This document shows, piece after piece, positions 34,772-43,435 of a stretch of DNA of 64,000 nucleotides; position 1 is the first letter of the stretch; each line of letters starts with the position of its first letter. The notes under the pieces were generated by a model. That model was not told where the DNA came from, did not search any database, and saw only the letters and a program-made list of their open reading frames with translations. The DNA comes from Gillisia hiemivivida. Lineage in GTDB: Bacteria; Bacteroidota; Bacteroidia; Flavobacteriales; Flavobacteriaceae. The DNA lies in NCBI RefSeq assembly GCF_007997295.1, contig NZ_VORY01000001.1:124001-188000 (forward strand), in the 5' to 3' direction. The translations under genes and the position numbers were made by a program.

Positions 34772-35038
34772 TTCTTCTTTTTTATTTGCGTGCTGCTAAA
34801 ATAGTACAAGTTTTCCTTCACTACAATTTTAACACGCAACCTTTTTAGATTATAAGCATCTTATTTATAGTAAGACCAATAAGTATGCATTTTATAAAAA
34901 TAAGCTTAATCTTGAATGGAGTTGATTCTGGTGTTTCTATACTTGGGGTTGGAAATATTAGAATTGATGGTGGATAACGTTATTTGATTGTTTTATCGAA
35001 AAACTTAAAATAATAAATAACGAATTAGCCATTCATAA
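34772..35038. other. Long non-coding gap between divergent recA and trhO
   Basis: The 367-base gap between recA and trhO starts contains no supported gene in this part; the longest small frame (34903 onward, about 30 codons) has no support. A near -7 box for recA (TATTTTAG, one mismatch) lies about 25-30 bases upstream of recA on the minus strand. The gap ends in a strong terminator (next entry), so an unannotated small RNA could lie here. Confidence 0.4.
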
Positions 35039-35077
35039 AAAATGCCTTGAAAAATGAATTTCAAGGCATTTTTTTTG
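35039..35077 (+). terminator. Strong hairpin with T-run, no gene upstream
   Basis: AATGCCTTGAAA / TTTCAAGGCATT with a 6-base loop, an A-tract before it and eight T after it: a textbook intrinsic terminator in both directions. It lies between two divergent starts, so it ends no annotated gene. It is upstream of the trhO promoter box (35094), so it is not an attenuator of trhO. Confidence 0.75.
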
Positions 35078-35093
35078 CTTGACTTTAAAGTTT

Positions 35094-35101
35094 TATCTTT
35101 G
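35094..35101 (+). promoter_or_regulatory. -7 box of trhO
   Basis: TATCTTTG fits TAnnTTTG; leader to the ATG at 35139 about 35 bases. A TTG at 35075-35077 lies 16 bases upstream, slightly short for a -33 element. Confidence 0.5.
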
Positions 35102-35138
35102 CAAAAAACATTCTTTAAACTTAAAATATTAGTATAGC

Positions 35139-36170
35139 ATGCAACTGTACAATAAACTAAGCGCAAAGGAAAGAGCTACTCTTATCGAGGAAGCCGGGGA
35201 AGACCGGTTGACACTTTCTTTTTACGCCTACGCCAAAATTGGAAATCCAAAATTATTTAGAAATTATCTTTTTATTGCCTGGGATGCGATGGAGGTTCTT
35301 GGAAGGATTTATATCGCCCACGAAGGCATAAACGCACAACTTTCTGTTCCTGCTAAGAAATTCGATGAATTCAAAAATTTCTTAGATAGCATTTATTTTC
35401 TTGAAAATATAAGGTTGAATATTGCAATTGAGCATGATTTAAAATCTTTTCTGAAGCTAAAAGTGAAAGTTAGAGATAAGATTGTTGCAGATGGTTTGGA
35501 AGACGAAAGCTTCGATGTTACCAACAAAGGGGTGCATGTTGATGCCGATAAATTTAATGAACTTCTAAATGATCCCAATACCATATTGGTAGATATGCGA
35601 AATCATTATGAGAGCGAAATAGGCCATTTTAAAGGCGCTATAACTCCAGATGTGGATACTTTTCGTGACTCTTTATCTATAATAGAAGAAGATCTAAAAG
35701 AGCATAAAGAAGACAAGAATCTGGTAATGTATTGTACCGGAGGGATTAGATGTGAAAAGGCTAGTGCATATTATAAACACAAAGGTTTCAAAAAGGTTTT
35801 TCAATTAGAAGGCGGGATTATTGAGTATGCCAGACAAGTTGAAAACCTATCTTTAGAAAATAAATTTGTGGGTAAAAATTTCGTTTTCGATCATAGACGT
35901 GGAGAGCGCATTACAGATGAAGTAATTTCCAATTGCCACCAATGCGGAAAAGCTTGTGACACACATGTAAACTGTGCAAATGAAGCCTGCCATTTGTTGT
36001 TTATTCAATGCGAAGAATGTTCTAAAACAATGGATACGTGTTGTTCTAATACCTGTAAGGAGATAAACGCACTTCCTTTTGAAGAGCAAAAAGCACTTAG
36101 AAAAGGGATACCAAATAGCAACAAGATCTTTAAAAAAGGAAGGTCTGAAGTGTTAAAGTACAAGCATTAA
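35139..36170 (+). CDS. trhO: tRNA uridine(34) hydroxylase (rhodanese family)
   Basis: Oxygen-dependent 5-hydroxylation of wobble uridine in some tRNAs (YceA/TrhO). 343 residues: N-terminal acylphosphatase-like domain with IAHEGINAQLSVP at 59-71, rhodanese domain with VDMRNHYESEIGHFKGA at 151-167 and the catalytic loop YCTGGIRCEKA (Cys199 and Cys205). A C-terminal cysteine-rich tail (about 260-310, CHQCGKACDTHVNC, CEECSKTMDTCC) is as in the rhodanese-C extension of this family and may bind zinc. Single gene with its own promoter. Confidence 0.93.
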   Translation: MQLYNKLSAKERATLIEEAGEDRLTLSFYAYAKIGNPKLFRNYLFIAWDAMEVLGRIYIAHEGINAQLSVPAKKFDEFKNFLDSIYFLENIRLNIAIEHDLKSFLKLKVKVRDKIVADGLEDESFDVTNKGVHVDADKFNELLNDPNTILVDMRNHYESEIGHFKGAITPDVDTFRDSLSIIEEDLKEHKEDKNLVMYCTGGIRCEKASAYYKHKGFKKVFQLEGGIIEYARQVENLSLENKFVGKNFVFDHRRGERITDEVISNCHQCGKACDTHVNCANEACHLLFIQCEECSKTMDTCCSNTCKEINALPFEEQKALRKGIPNSNKIFKKGRSEVLKYKH

Positions 36171-36287
36171 GTAATCAGGGGGAAATTCCCCGAGACCAAT
36201 TAATATTGGTATATTTACTTTTTGAGAATTAATAATAACTCCAAATCCAACAAGCCTTGTTTTGTTAGGGTTTTCAATATATATAGT

Positions 36288-37454
36288 ATGGGATGTAGTA
36301 CTTGCGCGACCGGGAAAGATGGTCAGCCAAAAGGATGTAAAAATAACGGAACCTGTGGTTCTGATGGTTGTAATAAATTAACTGTTTTTGATTGGCTTGC
36401 TAACATGTCTTTACCCAATGGGGTAGAGCCATTCAACTGTGTAGAGGTTCGATTTAAAAATGGTAGAAAACAATTTTTTCATAATCCCGAAAACTTAACT
36501 TTAAGCATTGCAGATGTGGTAGCTACGGAAGCTTCACCGGGTCACGATGTTGGTGTTGTAACACTTACCGGGGAATTGGTAAGAGTTCAAATGAAAAAGA
36601 AGAAAGTTAAAGAGGACAGTGAAGAGGTACTTAAGATATATAGAAAAGCTTCTCAAAGAGATATAGATGTTTGGCAGGAAGCAAGAGATAAAGAAGATAA
36701 AATGAAGGTTCGTGCCAGAGAAATAGCCATTAGGTTAGATCTTCGCATGAAAATTAGTGATATAGAATTTCAAGGAGATGGTTCTAAAGCCACTTTCTAT
36801 TATACTGCTGAAGAACGAGTGGATTTCCGTCAGCTTATTAAGGAGTTTGCAAGAGAATTCAATACCCGTATAGAAATGCGTCAAATTGGATTCCGTCAGG
36901 AAGCAGCCCGATTAGGTGGAATTGGATCTTGTGGAAGAGAATTATGTTGTTCTACATGGTTAACAGATTTTAGATCTGTAAATACTTCCGCAGCGAGATA
37001 TCAACAATTATCATTGAACCCACAAAAATTAGCAGGTCAATGTGGGAAATTGAAATGTTGTTTGAATTATGAGTTAGACACTTATTTAGATGCGCTTAAG
37101 GATTTTCCGAAGACAGACACCAAACTTTACACTAAAAAGGGAACAGCTGTTTGCCAAAAAATAGATATTTTCCAAGGTGTGTTATGGTATGCCTATGAAG
37201 GGGAATGGATGAATTGGCATAAATTAACTGCTGAACAAGCTTCTAAAATTGTGAAAGCAAATATCGCAAAAGAGACTATTGCTAGTTTAGAAGAATATGA
37301 AGTTTTAGTAGAAGTTGAAAAAGCTTCAAAAACAGACTACACCAATGTTGTTGGGCAAGATAGCCTTACAAGGTTTGATACTCCAAAGTCAAACAATACT
37401 AAGAAACGAAGAAAAAATAAACGCAAAAAAGGAAAACCGTCCAATAATGGCTAG
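36288..37454 (+). CDS. ricT: RicT/YaaT PSP1-domain protein
   Basis: 388 residues from the ATG at 36288. The N-terminus is rich in cysteine (MGCSTCATGKDGQPKGCKNN), the middle holds the PSP1 core (FNTRIEMRQIGFRQEAARLG, then SCGRELCCSTWL and CGKLKCCLNYE), and the C-terminus is lysine-rich (KKRRKNKRKKGKP). In Bacillus the homologue is part of an iron-sulfur complex (RicAFT) acting on RNA processing; RicA and RicF are not in this window. The upstream in-frame extension from 36222 lacks family character. The end overlaps the start of gldH by 8 bases. Confidence 0.9.
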   Translation: MGCSTCATGKDGQPKGCKNNGTCGSDGCNKLTVFDWLANMSLPNGVEPFNCVEVRFKNGRKQFFHNPENLTLSIADVVATEASPGHDVGVVTLTGELVRVQMKKKKVKEDSEEVLKIYRKASQRDIDVWQEARDKEDKMKVRAREIAIRLDLRMKISDIEFQGDGSKATFYYTAEERVDFRQLIKEFAREFNTRIEMRQIGFRQEAARLGGIGSCGRELCCSTWLTDFRSVNTSAARYQQLSLNPQKLAGQCGKLKCCLNYELDTYLDALKDFPKTDTKLYTKKGTAVCQKIDIFQGVLWYAYEGEWMNWHKLTAEQASKIVKANIAKETIASLEEYEVLVEVEKASKTDYTNVVGQDSLTRFDTPKSNNTKKRRKNKRKKGKPSNNG

Positions 37455-37932
37455 ATCTTTTTTATTGATTTTATTATTAGCTACTGTTTTTATTGGCTGT
37501 GATAAAGATCGAGTATTCGACGAATATAAAAGTCTTCCTAATCAATGGAATAAAGATTCAGTTTTAACGTTTACTCTTAAAAACATAGACACTTTACAAA
37601 GCTATAATTTGTTTATCAATGTTAGGAATAATAACGATTTGGAATACAGTAACCTGTTCTTAATTTCAGAGATCCAGTTTCCACAAGGCAAAGTTATTAC
37701 AGACACTTTGGAATATGAAATGGCAGCTCCTAGTGGAGAATGGCTTGGCATAGGATTTGGAGATGTAAAAGAAAATAAACTTTGGTATAAGGAGCAAGTT
37801 AAGTTCCCAGAGTCAGGAAAATATAAGGTTTCCCTTCAACATGCTATGCGTAAGAATGGAAACGAAAAAGGAATAGAAAATCTTAAAGGGATTACTGAAA
37901 TAGGTTTCCGAATTGAAAAAACTCCCAATTAA
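37447..37932 (+). CDS. gldH: Gliding motility lipoprotein GldH
   Basis: 161 residues from the ATG at 37447; signal peptide with lipobox IGC (Cys18), then DKDRVFDEYKSLPNQWNKDS, which is the conserved start of mature GldH. The body is a beta-sandwich-like domain with YNLFINVRNNNDLEYSNLFL and FPQGKVITDTLEYEMA. GldH is needed for gliding in Flavobacterium and for stability of type IX secretion parts. It overlaps ricT by 8 bases and is followed 4 bases later by the PBP1A gene, an order I recall as conserved in flavobacteria. Confidence 0.92.
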   Translation: MARSFLLILLLATVFIGCDKDRVFDEYKSLPNQWNKDSVLTFTLKNIDTLQSYNLFINVRNNNDLEYSNLFLISEIQFPQGKVITDTLEYEMAAPSGEWLGIGFGDVKENKLWYKEQVKFPESGKYKVSLQHAMRKNGNEKGIENLKGITEIGFRIEKTPN

Positions 37933-37936
37933 TGTA

Positions 37937-40267
37937 ATGGCACCCATGGCAAATCCTTCAAAAAAATCAACCCCCAATAACTCTAAAAAGAACAGCAGTT
38001 TTAGAAAATATATCATAGGATTCTGGACTCTTTTTGGTGCTGGAATTTTGTTTATCATAGTCTTGTTCTTGCTTGCTGGATGGGGCGCTTTCGGGAAAAT
38101 GCCAAAATTCGAAGAACTGGAAAATCCTGAAACCAATTTGGCAACAGAAATATTTTCTTCTAATGGCGAAACACTTGGAAAATATTATAGCGAGAACAGA
38201 ACTCCTATTAAATTTGATGATCTTCCAGATCATTTAATAGAAGCCCTTGTTGCTACTGAAGATGAGCGTTATTATCAACATTCCGGAATAGATGCTCAAG
38301 GGACTTTAAGAGCTGCTATTTTTTTAGGATCTCGAGGAGGTGCAAGTACGATTACACAGCAACTGGCAAAATTATTATTTACCGATGATGTCTCCAAGAA
38401 TTTTATGGGAAGGGTAATGCAAAAGTTTAAGGAATATATCATCGCTATCCGTTTGGAACGCCAGTATACCAAGGAAGAAATAATTACCATGTACTTTAAT
38501 AAGTACGATTTTATCTATCAGGCAGTAGGAATTCGTTCTGCTTCAAAGATCTATTTTGACAAAGAGGCAAAGGATCTAAAACTGGAAGAGTCTGCAGTTT
38601 TGGTTGCAATGTTGAAGAATTCTGCCTTATACAATCCTGTGAGAAGGCCAGATCTTGTTGAGCAAAGAAGAAATCAGGTTTTCAAACAGATGGAGAGAAA
38701 TGGGTTTCTTACCAGAGAAGAAAAAGATTCTTTACAGCAAATCCCCATGAAGATAACCTTTACGCCACAAGGGCATGATGAGGGAATTGCTACCTATTTT
38801 AGAGTGTATTTGCAAGGTTTTATGAGAAATTGGATCGAAAAGAATCCTAAGCCGGACGGAAGTAGTTATAATATATACAGAGACGGATTGAATATCTATA
38901 CAAGTATAGATTCTAGAATGCAGGAATTTGCTGAAGATGCTGTTGCAAAACATATGGCAAATCTTCAAAAGGAATTTGACAGACAAAATGAAAATAATAA
39001 AACCGCTCCATTTAGAGATATTAATGAAGATGAGGTGGCAAGTATTGTGAAAAATGCGATGAGAGTTTCTGAGAGATGGCACAAAATGGAAGCTCAAGGA
39101 AAATCTAAGGAAGAGATTATAAAATCTTTCGATGAGAAAAGGGAAATGAGGGTATTTAGCTGGAAAGGAACCAGGGATACCATCATGACTCCGAAAGATT
39201 CTATCTTATATTATAAATCATTCTTCCAAGCTGGAATGATGTCTATGACTCCACAAACGGGGGAAGTTAAAGCATGGGTTGGAGGAATAGATTTTAAAAG
39301 TTTTAAATATGAGCACGTAAAGCAAGCAAAAAGGCAAGTAGGATCTACTTTCAAACCTTTTGTATATGCTACGGCAATAGATCAGCTAAAACTATCTCCT
39401 TGCGACACCTTACCAAGAAACCATTTTACAATTGAAGCTGGTAAGATGGGTACTCAAAATGATTGGTCTCCAAGAAATAGTGATGATAAATACGAAGGCA
39501 TGATGACGCTTAAAAGCGCACTTGCAAATTCTGTAAATACCATTTCGGCAAGATTAATAGCTAAAACAGGTCCAAGGCCAGTAATAGAGCTTTTAGATAA
39601 GTTAGGAGTAGACACTAAGGATATTCCTGCAGTGCCATCTATTGCCCTAGGAACTGCAGACATGAGCTTATTCGAAATGGTTTCAGCCTATAGCACTTTT
39701 GCAAATGAAGGGGTTTATGTAAAACCTGTCATCGTAAATAGAATAGAAGACAAGAACGGAACGGTTCTTTATCAGCATGTACCAGAAACCAAAGATGTTT
39801 TAAGTAAGGAAACTGCTTATGTTACGTTGAATCTTATGGAAGGAGTTACTCAGTTTGGAACGGGTACCAGATTAAGAGGGAATTGGGCAGTAAATAATGC
39901 TTATTATAAAAAAGCGATGACGGGCTATCCATACGATTTCAAGAATCCAATTGCGGGTAAAACTGGTACTACTCAAAATGGGAGTGACGGTTGGTTTATG
40001 GGGATGGTTCCTAATTTAGTAACTGGAGTTTGGGTTGGTGGAGAAGATCGTGCGGTGCATTTTCCAGGAATTTCTTTTGGACAAGGAGCTACCATGGCTT
40101 TACCTATTTGGGGAATGTACATGAAAGATGTTTATTCTGAAAAGGATCTTGGTGTTTCTAGTGGAGCTTTTCCTAGACCAGAGAACTTATCTATAGAAAT
40201 AAATTGTGATAATTATAAAAAAGGAAAAAACGATTCTCAGTTGATTCCAGACGAGTTGGATTTTTAA
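37937..40267 (+). CDS. Class A penicillin-binding protein 1A
   Basis: Bifunctional peptidoglycan glycosyltransferase and transpeptidase anchored in the inner membrane. From the ATG at 37937 (776 residues): a polar, Lys/Ser/Asn-rich cytoplasmic tail, membrane helix at about 26-49, GT51 domain with TEDERYYQHSG at 107-117 and STITQQLAK near 137-145, and transpeptidase domain with STFK at 470-473 (active serine), SVN near 530-535 and KTGTT near 690. An earlier TTG (37913) overlaps gldH and is not favoured; ATG 37946 is another option. Follows gldH by 4 bases and ends in a terminator. Confidence 0.95.
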   Translation: MAPMANPSKKSTPNNSKKNSSFRKYIIGFWTLFGAGILFIIVLFLLAGWGAFGKMPKFEELENPETNLATEIFSSNGETLGKYYSENRTPIKFDDLPDHLIEALVATEDERYYQHSGIDAQGTLRAAIFLGSRGGASTITQQLAKLLFTDDVSKNFMGRVMQKFKEYIIAIRLERQYTKEEIITMYFNKYDFIYQAVGIRSASKIYFDKEAKDLKLEESAVLVAMLKNSALYNPVRRPDLVEQRRNQVFKQMERNGFLTREEKDSLQQIPMKITFTPQGHDEGIATYFRVYLQGFMRNWIEKNPKPDGSSYNIYRDGLNIYTSIDSRMQEFAEDAVAKHMANLQKEFDRQNENNKTAPFRDINEDEVASIVKNAMRVSERWHKMEAQGKSKEEIIKSFDEKREMRVFSWKGTRDTIMTPKDSILYYKSFFQAGMMSMTPQTGEVKAWVGGIDFKSFKYEHVKQAKRQVGSTFKPFVYATAIDQLKLSPCDTLPRNHFTIEAGKMGTQNDWSPRNSDDKYEGMMTLKSALANSVNTISARLIAKTGPRPVIELLDKLGVDTKDIPAVPSIALGTADMSLFEMVSAYSTFANEGVYVKPVIVNRIEDKNGTVLYQHVPETKDVLSKETAYVTLNLMEGVTQFGTGTRLRGNWAVNNAYYKKAMTGYPYDFKNPIAGKTGTTQNGSDGWFMGMVPNLVTGVWVGGEDRAVHFPGISFGQGATMALPIWGMYMKDVYSEKDLGVSSGAFPRPENLSIEINCDNYKKGKNDSQLIPDELDF

Positions 40268-40296
40268 AGAATTCTAATTCAAAATAAAAATTCTAG

Positions 40297-40333
40297 ATCG
40301 AGAGCTATTTCAATATAGTTCTCGATTTTTTTT
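40297..40333 (+). terminator. Terminator of the ricT-gldH-PBP1A operon
   Basis: Stem ATCGAGAGCTAT paired with ATAGTTCTCGAT (one G-T pair) with a 6-base loop, followed by eight T, 29 bases after the PBP1A stop. Confidence 0.8.
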
Positions 40334-40441
40334 GTTAAAAAATATAGCATTCAACTTTCTTAGGGCGAATGGATAAATTGCCTCGTTGAAATCGTTGTAG
40401 TAAATTCAAACTTTTTGTAAATTTCCACAAATGAAATTTCA

Positions 40442-41140
40442 ATGATCAAAAAAACTGTAAAGAACGTTCAGGAAGCACTAGAAGGTGTAAAGGACGGGAT
40501 GACCATGATGCTAGGTGGATTCGGACTTAGCGGTATCCCGGAAAACTCCATTTCAGAATTAGTAAAACTCAATGTCAAAGACCTTACATGCATTTCCAAT
40601 AATGCTGGGGTAGATGATTTTGGATTAGGTTTACTTCTTCATAAAAAGCAAATTAAAAAAATGATCTCCTCTTACGTTGGGGAAAATGCTGAATTTGAAA
40701 GGCAAATGCTGAGCGGGGAATTGGATGTAGAACTTACACCTCAAGGAACTTTAGCTGCTAAATGTCAGGCAGCCCAGCAAGGCTACCCAGCAGTGTATAC
40801 CCCTGCCGGATATGGAACTGAAGTTGCCGAAGGTAAGGAAACACGTGACTTCGATGGTAAAATGTATGTTTTGGAACATGCCTACAAAGCCGATTTTGCA
40901 TTTGTGAAAGCATGGAAAGGGGATGAAGCTGGAAATCTAATTTTTAAAGGAACAGCACGAAACTTCAATCCGCTAATGTGTGGTGCGGCAAGAATTACAG
41001 TTGTTGAGGTTGAAGAATTAGTGAAGCCGGGAGAATTGGATCCAAATCAAATTCATATTCCTGGAATATTTGTGCAAAGGATCTTTGAAGGAAAGAATTA
41101 TGAAAAGAGAATTGAACAGAGAACTGTGAGACAAAAATAA
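40442..41140 (+). CDS. scoA: CoA transferase subunit A (3-oxoacid CoA-transferase)
   Basis: Alpha subunit of a two-gene class I CoA transferase, probably succinyl-CoA:3-oxoacid CoA-transferase, which moves CoA between succinyl-CoA and acetoacetate. 232 residues with the glycine-rich [10 protein letters not shown] at 25-34, [13 protein letters not shown], and [15 protein letters not shown]. The subunit B gene lies 418 bases downstream, separated by an unrelated gene rather than directly adjacent as is usual. The partner pathway could be ketone-body or branched-chain amino acid breakdown. Confidence 0.92.
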   Translation: MIKKTVKNVQEALEGVKDGMTMMLGGFGLSGIPENSISELVKLNVKDLTCISNNAGVDDFGLGLLLHKKQIKKMISSYVGENAEFERQMLSGELDVELTPQGTLAAKCQAAQQGYPAVYTPAGYGTEVAEGKETRDFDGKMYVLEHAYKADFAFVKAWKGDEAGNLIFKGTARNFNPLMCGAARITVVEVEELVKPGELDPNQIHIPGIFVQRIFEGKNYEKRIEQRTVRQK

Positions 41141-41170
41141 TTTGAGAATTAGCTAATTTGAAAATTGAGA
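41141..41170. repeat. Short repeat at the left side of the four-helix-bundle gene
   Basis: Two near-identical TTTGARAATT units separated by AGCTAA, directly after the scoA stop and running into the start of the inserted gene. The pattern (TTTGAGAATT AGCTAA TTTGAAAATT) looks like a spacer repeat placed before a start codon. Confidence 0.5.
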
Positions 41171-41518
41171 GATGATAAATCAAATATTATCGTTAAGAAG
41201 ACTTTCGATTTTTCGGTTGAGATAATTGAATTCACAGAAGAATTGAGAAGTGGAAGAAAATTTGAAATGGCCTCCCAGCTATTTAAAAGTGGAACTTCTA
41301 TAGGCGCTAATGTAAAAGAGGCACAGAACGCGGAAAGCATAGCAGATTTTATTCATAAATTTAAGATTGCTGCAAAAGAAGCCGATGAAACTGAATACTG
41401 GTTGGATTTGTGTGAGAAATCACCATTTCTTCCTAAGCCAAAACCAGGATTAAAAGAAGAGCTAATTACTATAATTAAAATTATATCGAAAATTATCAGT
41501 TCTGCAAAAACCAGATAA
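41165..41518 (+). CDS. Four-helix-bundle protein (23S rRNA intervening-sequence type)
   Basis: 117 residues of the S23/IVP family: small helical bundles, forming pentamers in known structures, first met inside intervening sequences of 23S rRNA genes and often found free in Bacteroidota genomes. Seen: KTFDFSVEIIEFTEELRSG, EMASQLFKSGTSIGANVKEA (family core), FIHKFKIAAKEADETEYWLDL. The start is TTG at 41165; a stop lies two codons upstream and no ATG fits. It sits between scoA and scoB with short repeats on both sides, as if inserted as a cassette. Its function is unknown. Confidence 0.85.
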   Translation: MRDDKSNIIVKKTFDFSVEIIEFTEELRSGRKFEMASQLFKSGTSIGANVKEAQNAESIADFIHKFKIAAKEADETEYWLDLCEKSPFLPKPKPGLKEELITIIKIISKIISSAKTR

Positions 41519-41550
41519 TTTTCAAATCAACACATTTTCAAATCAACACA
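41519..41550. repeat. Tandem 16-base repeat before scoB
   Basis: Two exact copies of TTTTCAAATCAACACA in tandem, starting right at the stop of the four-helix-bundle gene and ending 8 bases before the scoB ATG. Confidence 0.8.
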
Positions 41551-41557
41551 TTAAAAT

Positions 41558-42211
41558 ATGTTAGATAAAAACGGAATTGCACAACGAATTGCTCAGGAAA
41601 TCCAAGATGGATATTATGTGAATTTAGGGATTGGTATTCCAACCTTGGTTGCCAACTTTGTAAGAGACGATATAAATGTAGAATTCCAGAGCGAGAATGG
41701 TATTTTAGGAATGGGTCCATTTCCGTTTGATGGAGAAGAGGATGCCGATCTTATTAACGCAGGGAAGCAAACTATAACTGCTTTACCAGGAGCTAGTTTT
41801 TTCGATTCTGCAATGAGCTTTGGAATGATTCGGGGACAACACGTAGATCTTACAATTTTAGGAGCTATGGAAGTTGCTGAAAATGGAGATATAGCCAACT
41901 GGAAAATTCCAGGAAAGATGGTAAAAGGAATGGGTGGCGCCATGGACTTAGTTGCTTCCGCAGAAAACATTATTGTTGCAATGATGCATACCAATAGGGC
42001 TGGTGAGTCTAAACTGCTTAAAAGATGTTCACTTCCTTTAACCGGCGTAGGATGTGTTACAAAAATAGTAACAGAATTGGCCGTGATCCAGGTTACAGAT
42101 AAAGGCTTTAAATTATTAGAAAGAGCTCCAGGGGTAAGTGTCGAGGACATTAAAAAAGCAACTGAGGGAACTTTGATTGTTGAAGGTGATATTCCAGAGA
42201 TGAAATTGTAA
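41558..42211 (+). CDS. scoB: CoA transferase subunit B (3-oxoacid CoA-transferase)
   Basis: Beta subunit, carrying the catalytic glutamate: Glu46 in SENGILGMGP (45-54), which forms the CoA thioester. Also VNLGIGIPTLV at 21-31 and MGGAMDLVASAENIIVAMMHT. 217 residues, normal length. It pairs with scoA 418 bases upstream. No promoter box is seen in the short gap before it, so it probably depends on transcription through the inserted gene. Confidence 0.93.
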   Translation: MLDKNGIAQRIAQEIQDGYYVNLGIGIPTLVANFVRDDINVEFQSENGILGMGPFPFDGEEDADLINAGKQTITALPGASFFDSAMSFGMIRGQHVDLTILGAMEVAENGDIANWKIPGKMVKGMGGAMDLVASAENIIVAMMHTNRAGESKLLKRCSLPLTGVGCVTKIVTELAVIQVTDKGFKLLERAPGVSVEDIKKATEGTLIVEGDIPEMKL

Positions 42212-42237
42212 CTATTTCTAAAATATTAATTACTTAG

Positions 42238-42275
42238 AAACAGAAAAACCCGAGATTTTCGGGTTTTTCTGTTTT
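42238..42275 (+). terminator. Bidirectional terminator between scoB and the desaturase
   Basis: Perfect 13-pair stem CAGAAAAACCCGA / TCGGGTTTTTCTG with the loop GATT, extended by A on the left and T on the right. It lies between two converging genes and can serve both. Confidence 0.85.
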
Positions 42276-42290
42276 TAAATATAATAGAAG

Positions 42291-43283
42291 TTATAAAATT
42301 CCATTTGCTCCAACCCACTTAAATTGGTGTTGGTCTTGAGGTATAGAAATCCTACTTGCAATACGGGTCATTCTATCTGGTAACGCCATTAGATAATCTC
42401 TCGCCTTTTCAGCATCATCTGTTAGAGAGGTATATTTATCTATTTGCCAGTAATCATTCAACTTTCTCAAAATATCTATATAATCATAGGTTGTATAAAC
42501 ACCCAAGCGTTGGGCGGCATTGGAGAAATTTTCAAAAGCTTCTGCAATCCCTTGTCCAGATTCTCTAATGAACTGAGCAGGCATTACAATTTTCTTTTTC
42601 ATCATATCTTGAAAAGCCAGCATCATCTCACTTGGATCGTGTTCAAAAATGATATTTACAAACTCTCTGTAGGCCAAATGATGTCTCATTTCGTCACCAG
42701 AAATCACATTACACATTTTAGCAAGCATTTTGTTGCCTTTATTCTTAGCTAATTGCCCAACTCTTTTATGGGAAATATTGGTTGCTAATTCTTGGAAGCT
42801 AGTATAAATAAAGTTTCTATATGGATCACGCCCGGTACCAATATCAAAACCATCATTAATAAGATATTGTGTGGTTTTTTCAACTTCACGCATATCTACC
42901 CTTCCAGACAGATACAAATATTTATTTAAGGTATCACCGTGGCGATTCTCTTCACCGGTCCAATGTCTAATCCATTTAGCCCATCCATCTTGTCGCCCGT
43001 GTTGTTGCACACCTTCCATGTCCATTAACCAAGATTCGTAAGTAGGTAAAGCCTCTTCGGTAACCATATCGGCTACTAGCACCACCCAGAAATCATAGCC
43101 TAATTCCTTAGACTCCTCACGGATCTGTTTGATCTCTTCCATATAATTTTCGTTTTGAAGATTCGGCAATAAATCTGTTGGTTGCCAAATTTCCTCCACG
43201 GGAATCAAATACTTATCTACGAAACTGTCTACCTGTTTCTCGACAGTTTTCATTACTTCTAAACGGATATTATCTAAAGCCAT
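42291..43283 (-). CDS. Acyl-ACP desaturase (ferritin-like di-iron)
   Basis: Soluble delta-9-type stearoyl-ACP desaturase family, 330 residues, introducing a double bond into acyl chains on acyl carrier protein. Di-iron ligands are visible: Glu76/77 in MVTEEALP, EENRH at 111-115, Glu165 in SFQELA and EMRH at 198-201. Plant enzymes and some marine and actinobacterial ones share this layout; it needs an electron donor such as a ferredoxin or the PaaE-like reductase at 6.7 kb. Single gene, minus strand, ending at a shared terminator. The presumed role is membrane-fluidity control. Confidence 0.9.
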   Translation of the reverse strand: MALDNIRLEVMKTVEKQVDSFVDKYLIPVEEIWQPTDLLPNLQNENYMEEIKQIREESKELGYDFWVVLVADMVTEEALPTYESWLMDMEGVQQHGRQDGWAKWIRHWTGEENRHGDTLNKYLYLSGRVDMREVEKTTQYLINDGFDIGTGRDPYRNFIYTSFQELATNISHKRVGQLAKNKGNKMLAKMCNVISGDEMRHHLAYREFVNIIFEHDPSEMMLAFQDMMKKKIVMPAQFIRESGQGIAEAFENFSNAAQRLGVYTTYDYIDILRKLNDYWQIDKYTSLTDDAEKARDYLMALPDRMTRIASRISIPQDQHQFKWVGANGIL

Positions 43284-43435
43284 AGCTTACTTTTTTTTAG
43301 GGTTTCCAAACATTACAAAACTGAATTCTGTAAAGCGCTGGAGTAACTTTCTATATTAAATATCAAAAATGATGCATAATATAAATTTATTTTCAAATAT
43401 ATGAAGTTATTAAGGTTTGTATGCCAAATTTTTTC

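Noticed and set aside
34903-34980. Small frames of 23-30 codons between recA and trhO
   Set aside because: No promoter box close by, no family character, and two frames compete over the same bases.
36222-36287. 22-residue N-terminal extension of RicT
   Set aside because: The family-like cysteine-rich start begins at the Met at 36288; the extension shows no conserved feature.
41614-42150. 178-residue frame opposite scoB
   Set aside because: scoB is a clear family match over the same bases; the opposite frame has no recognisable motif.
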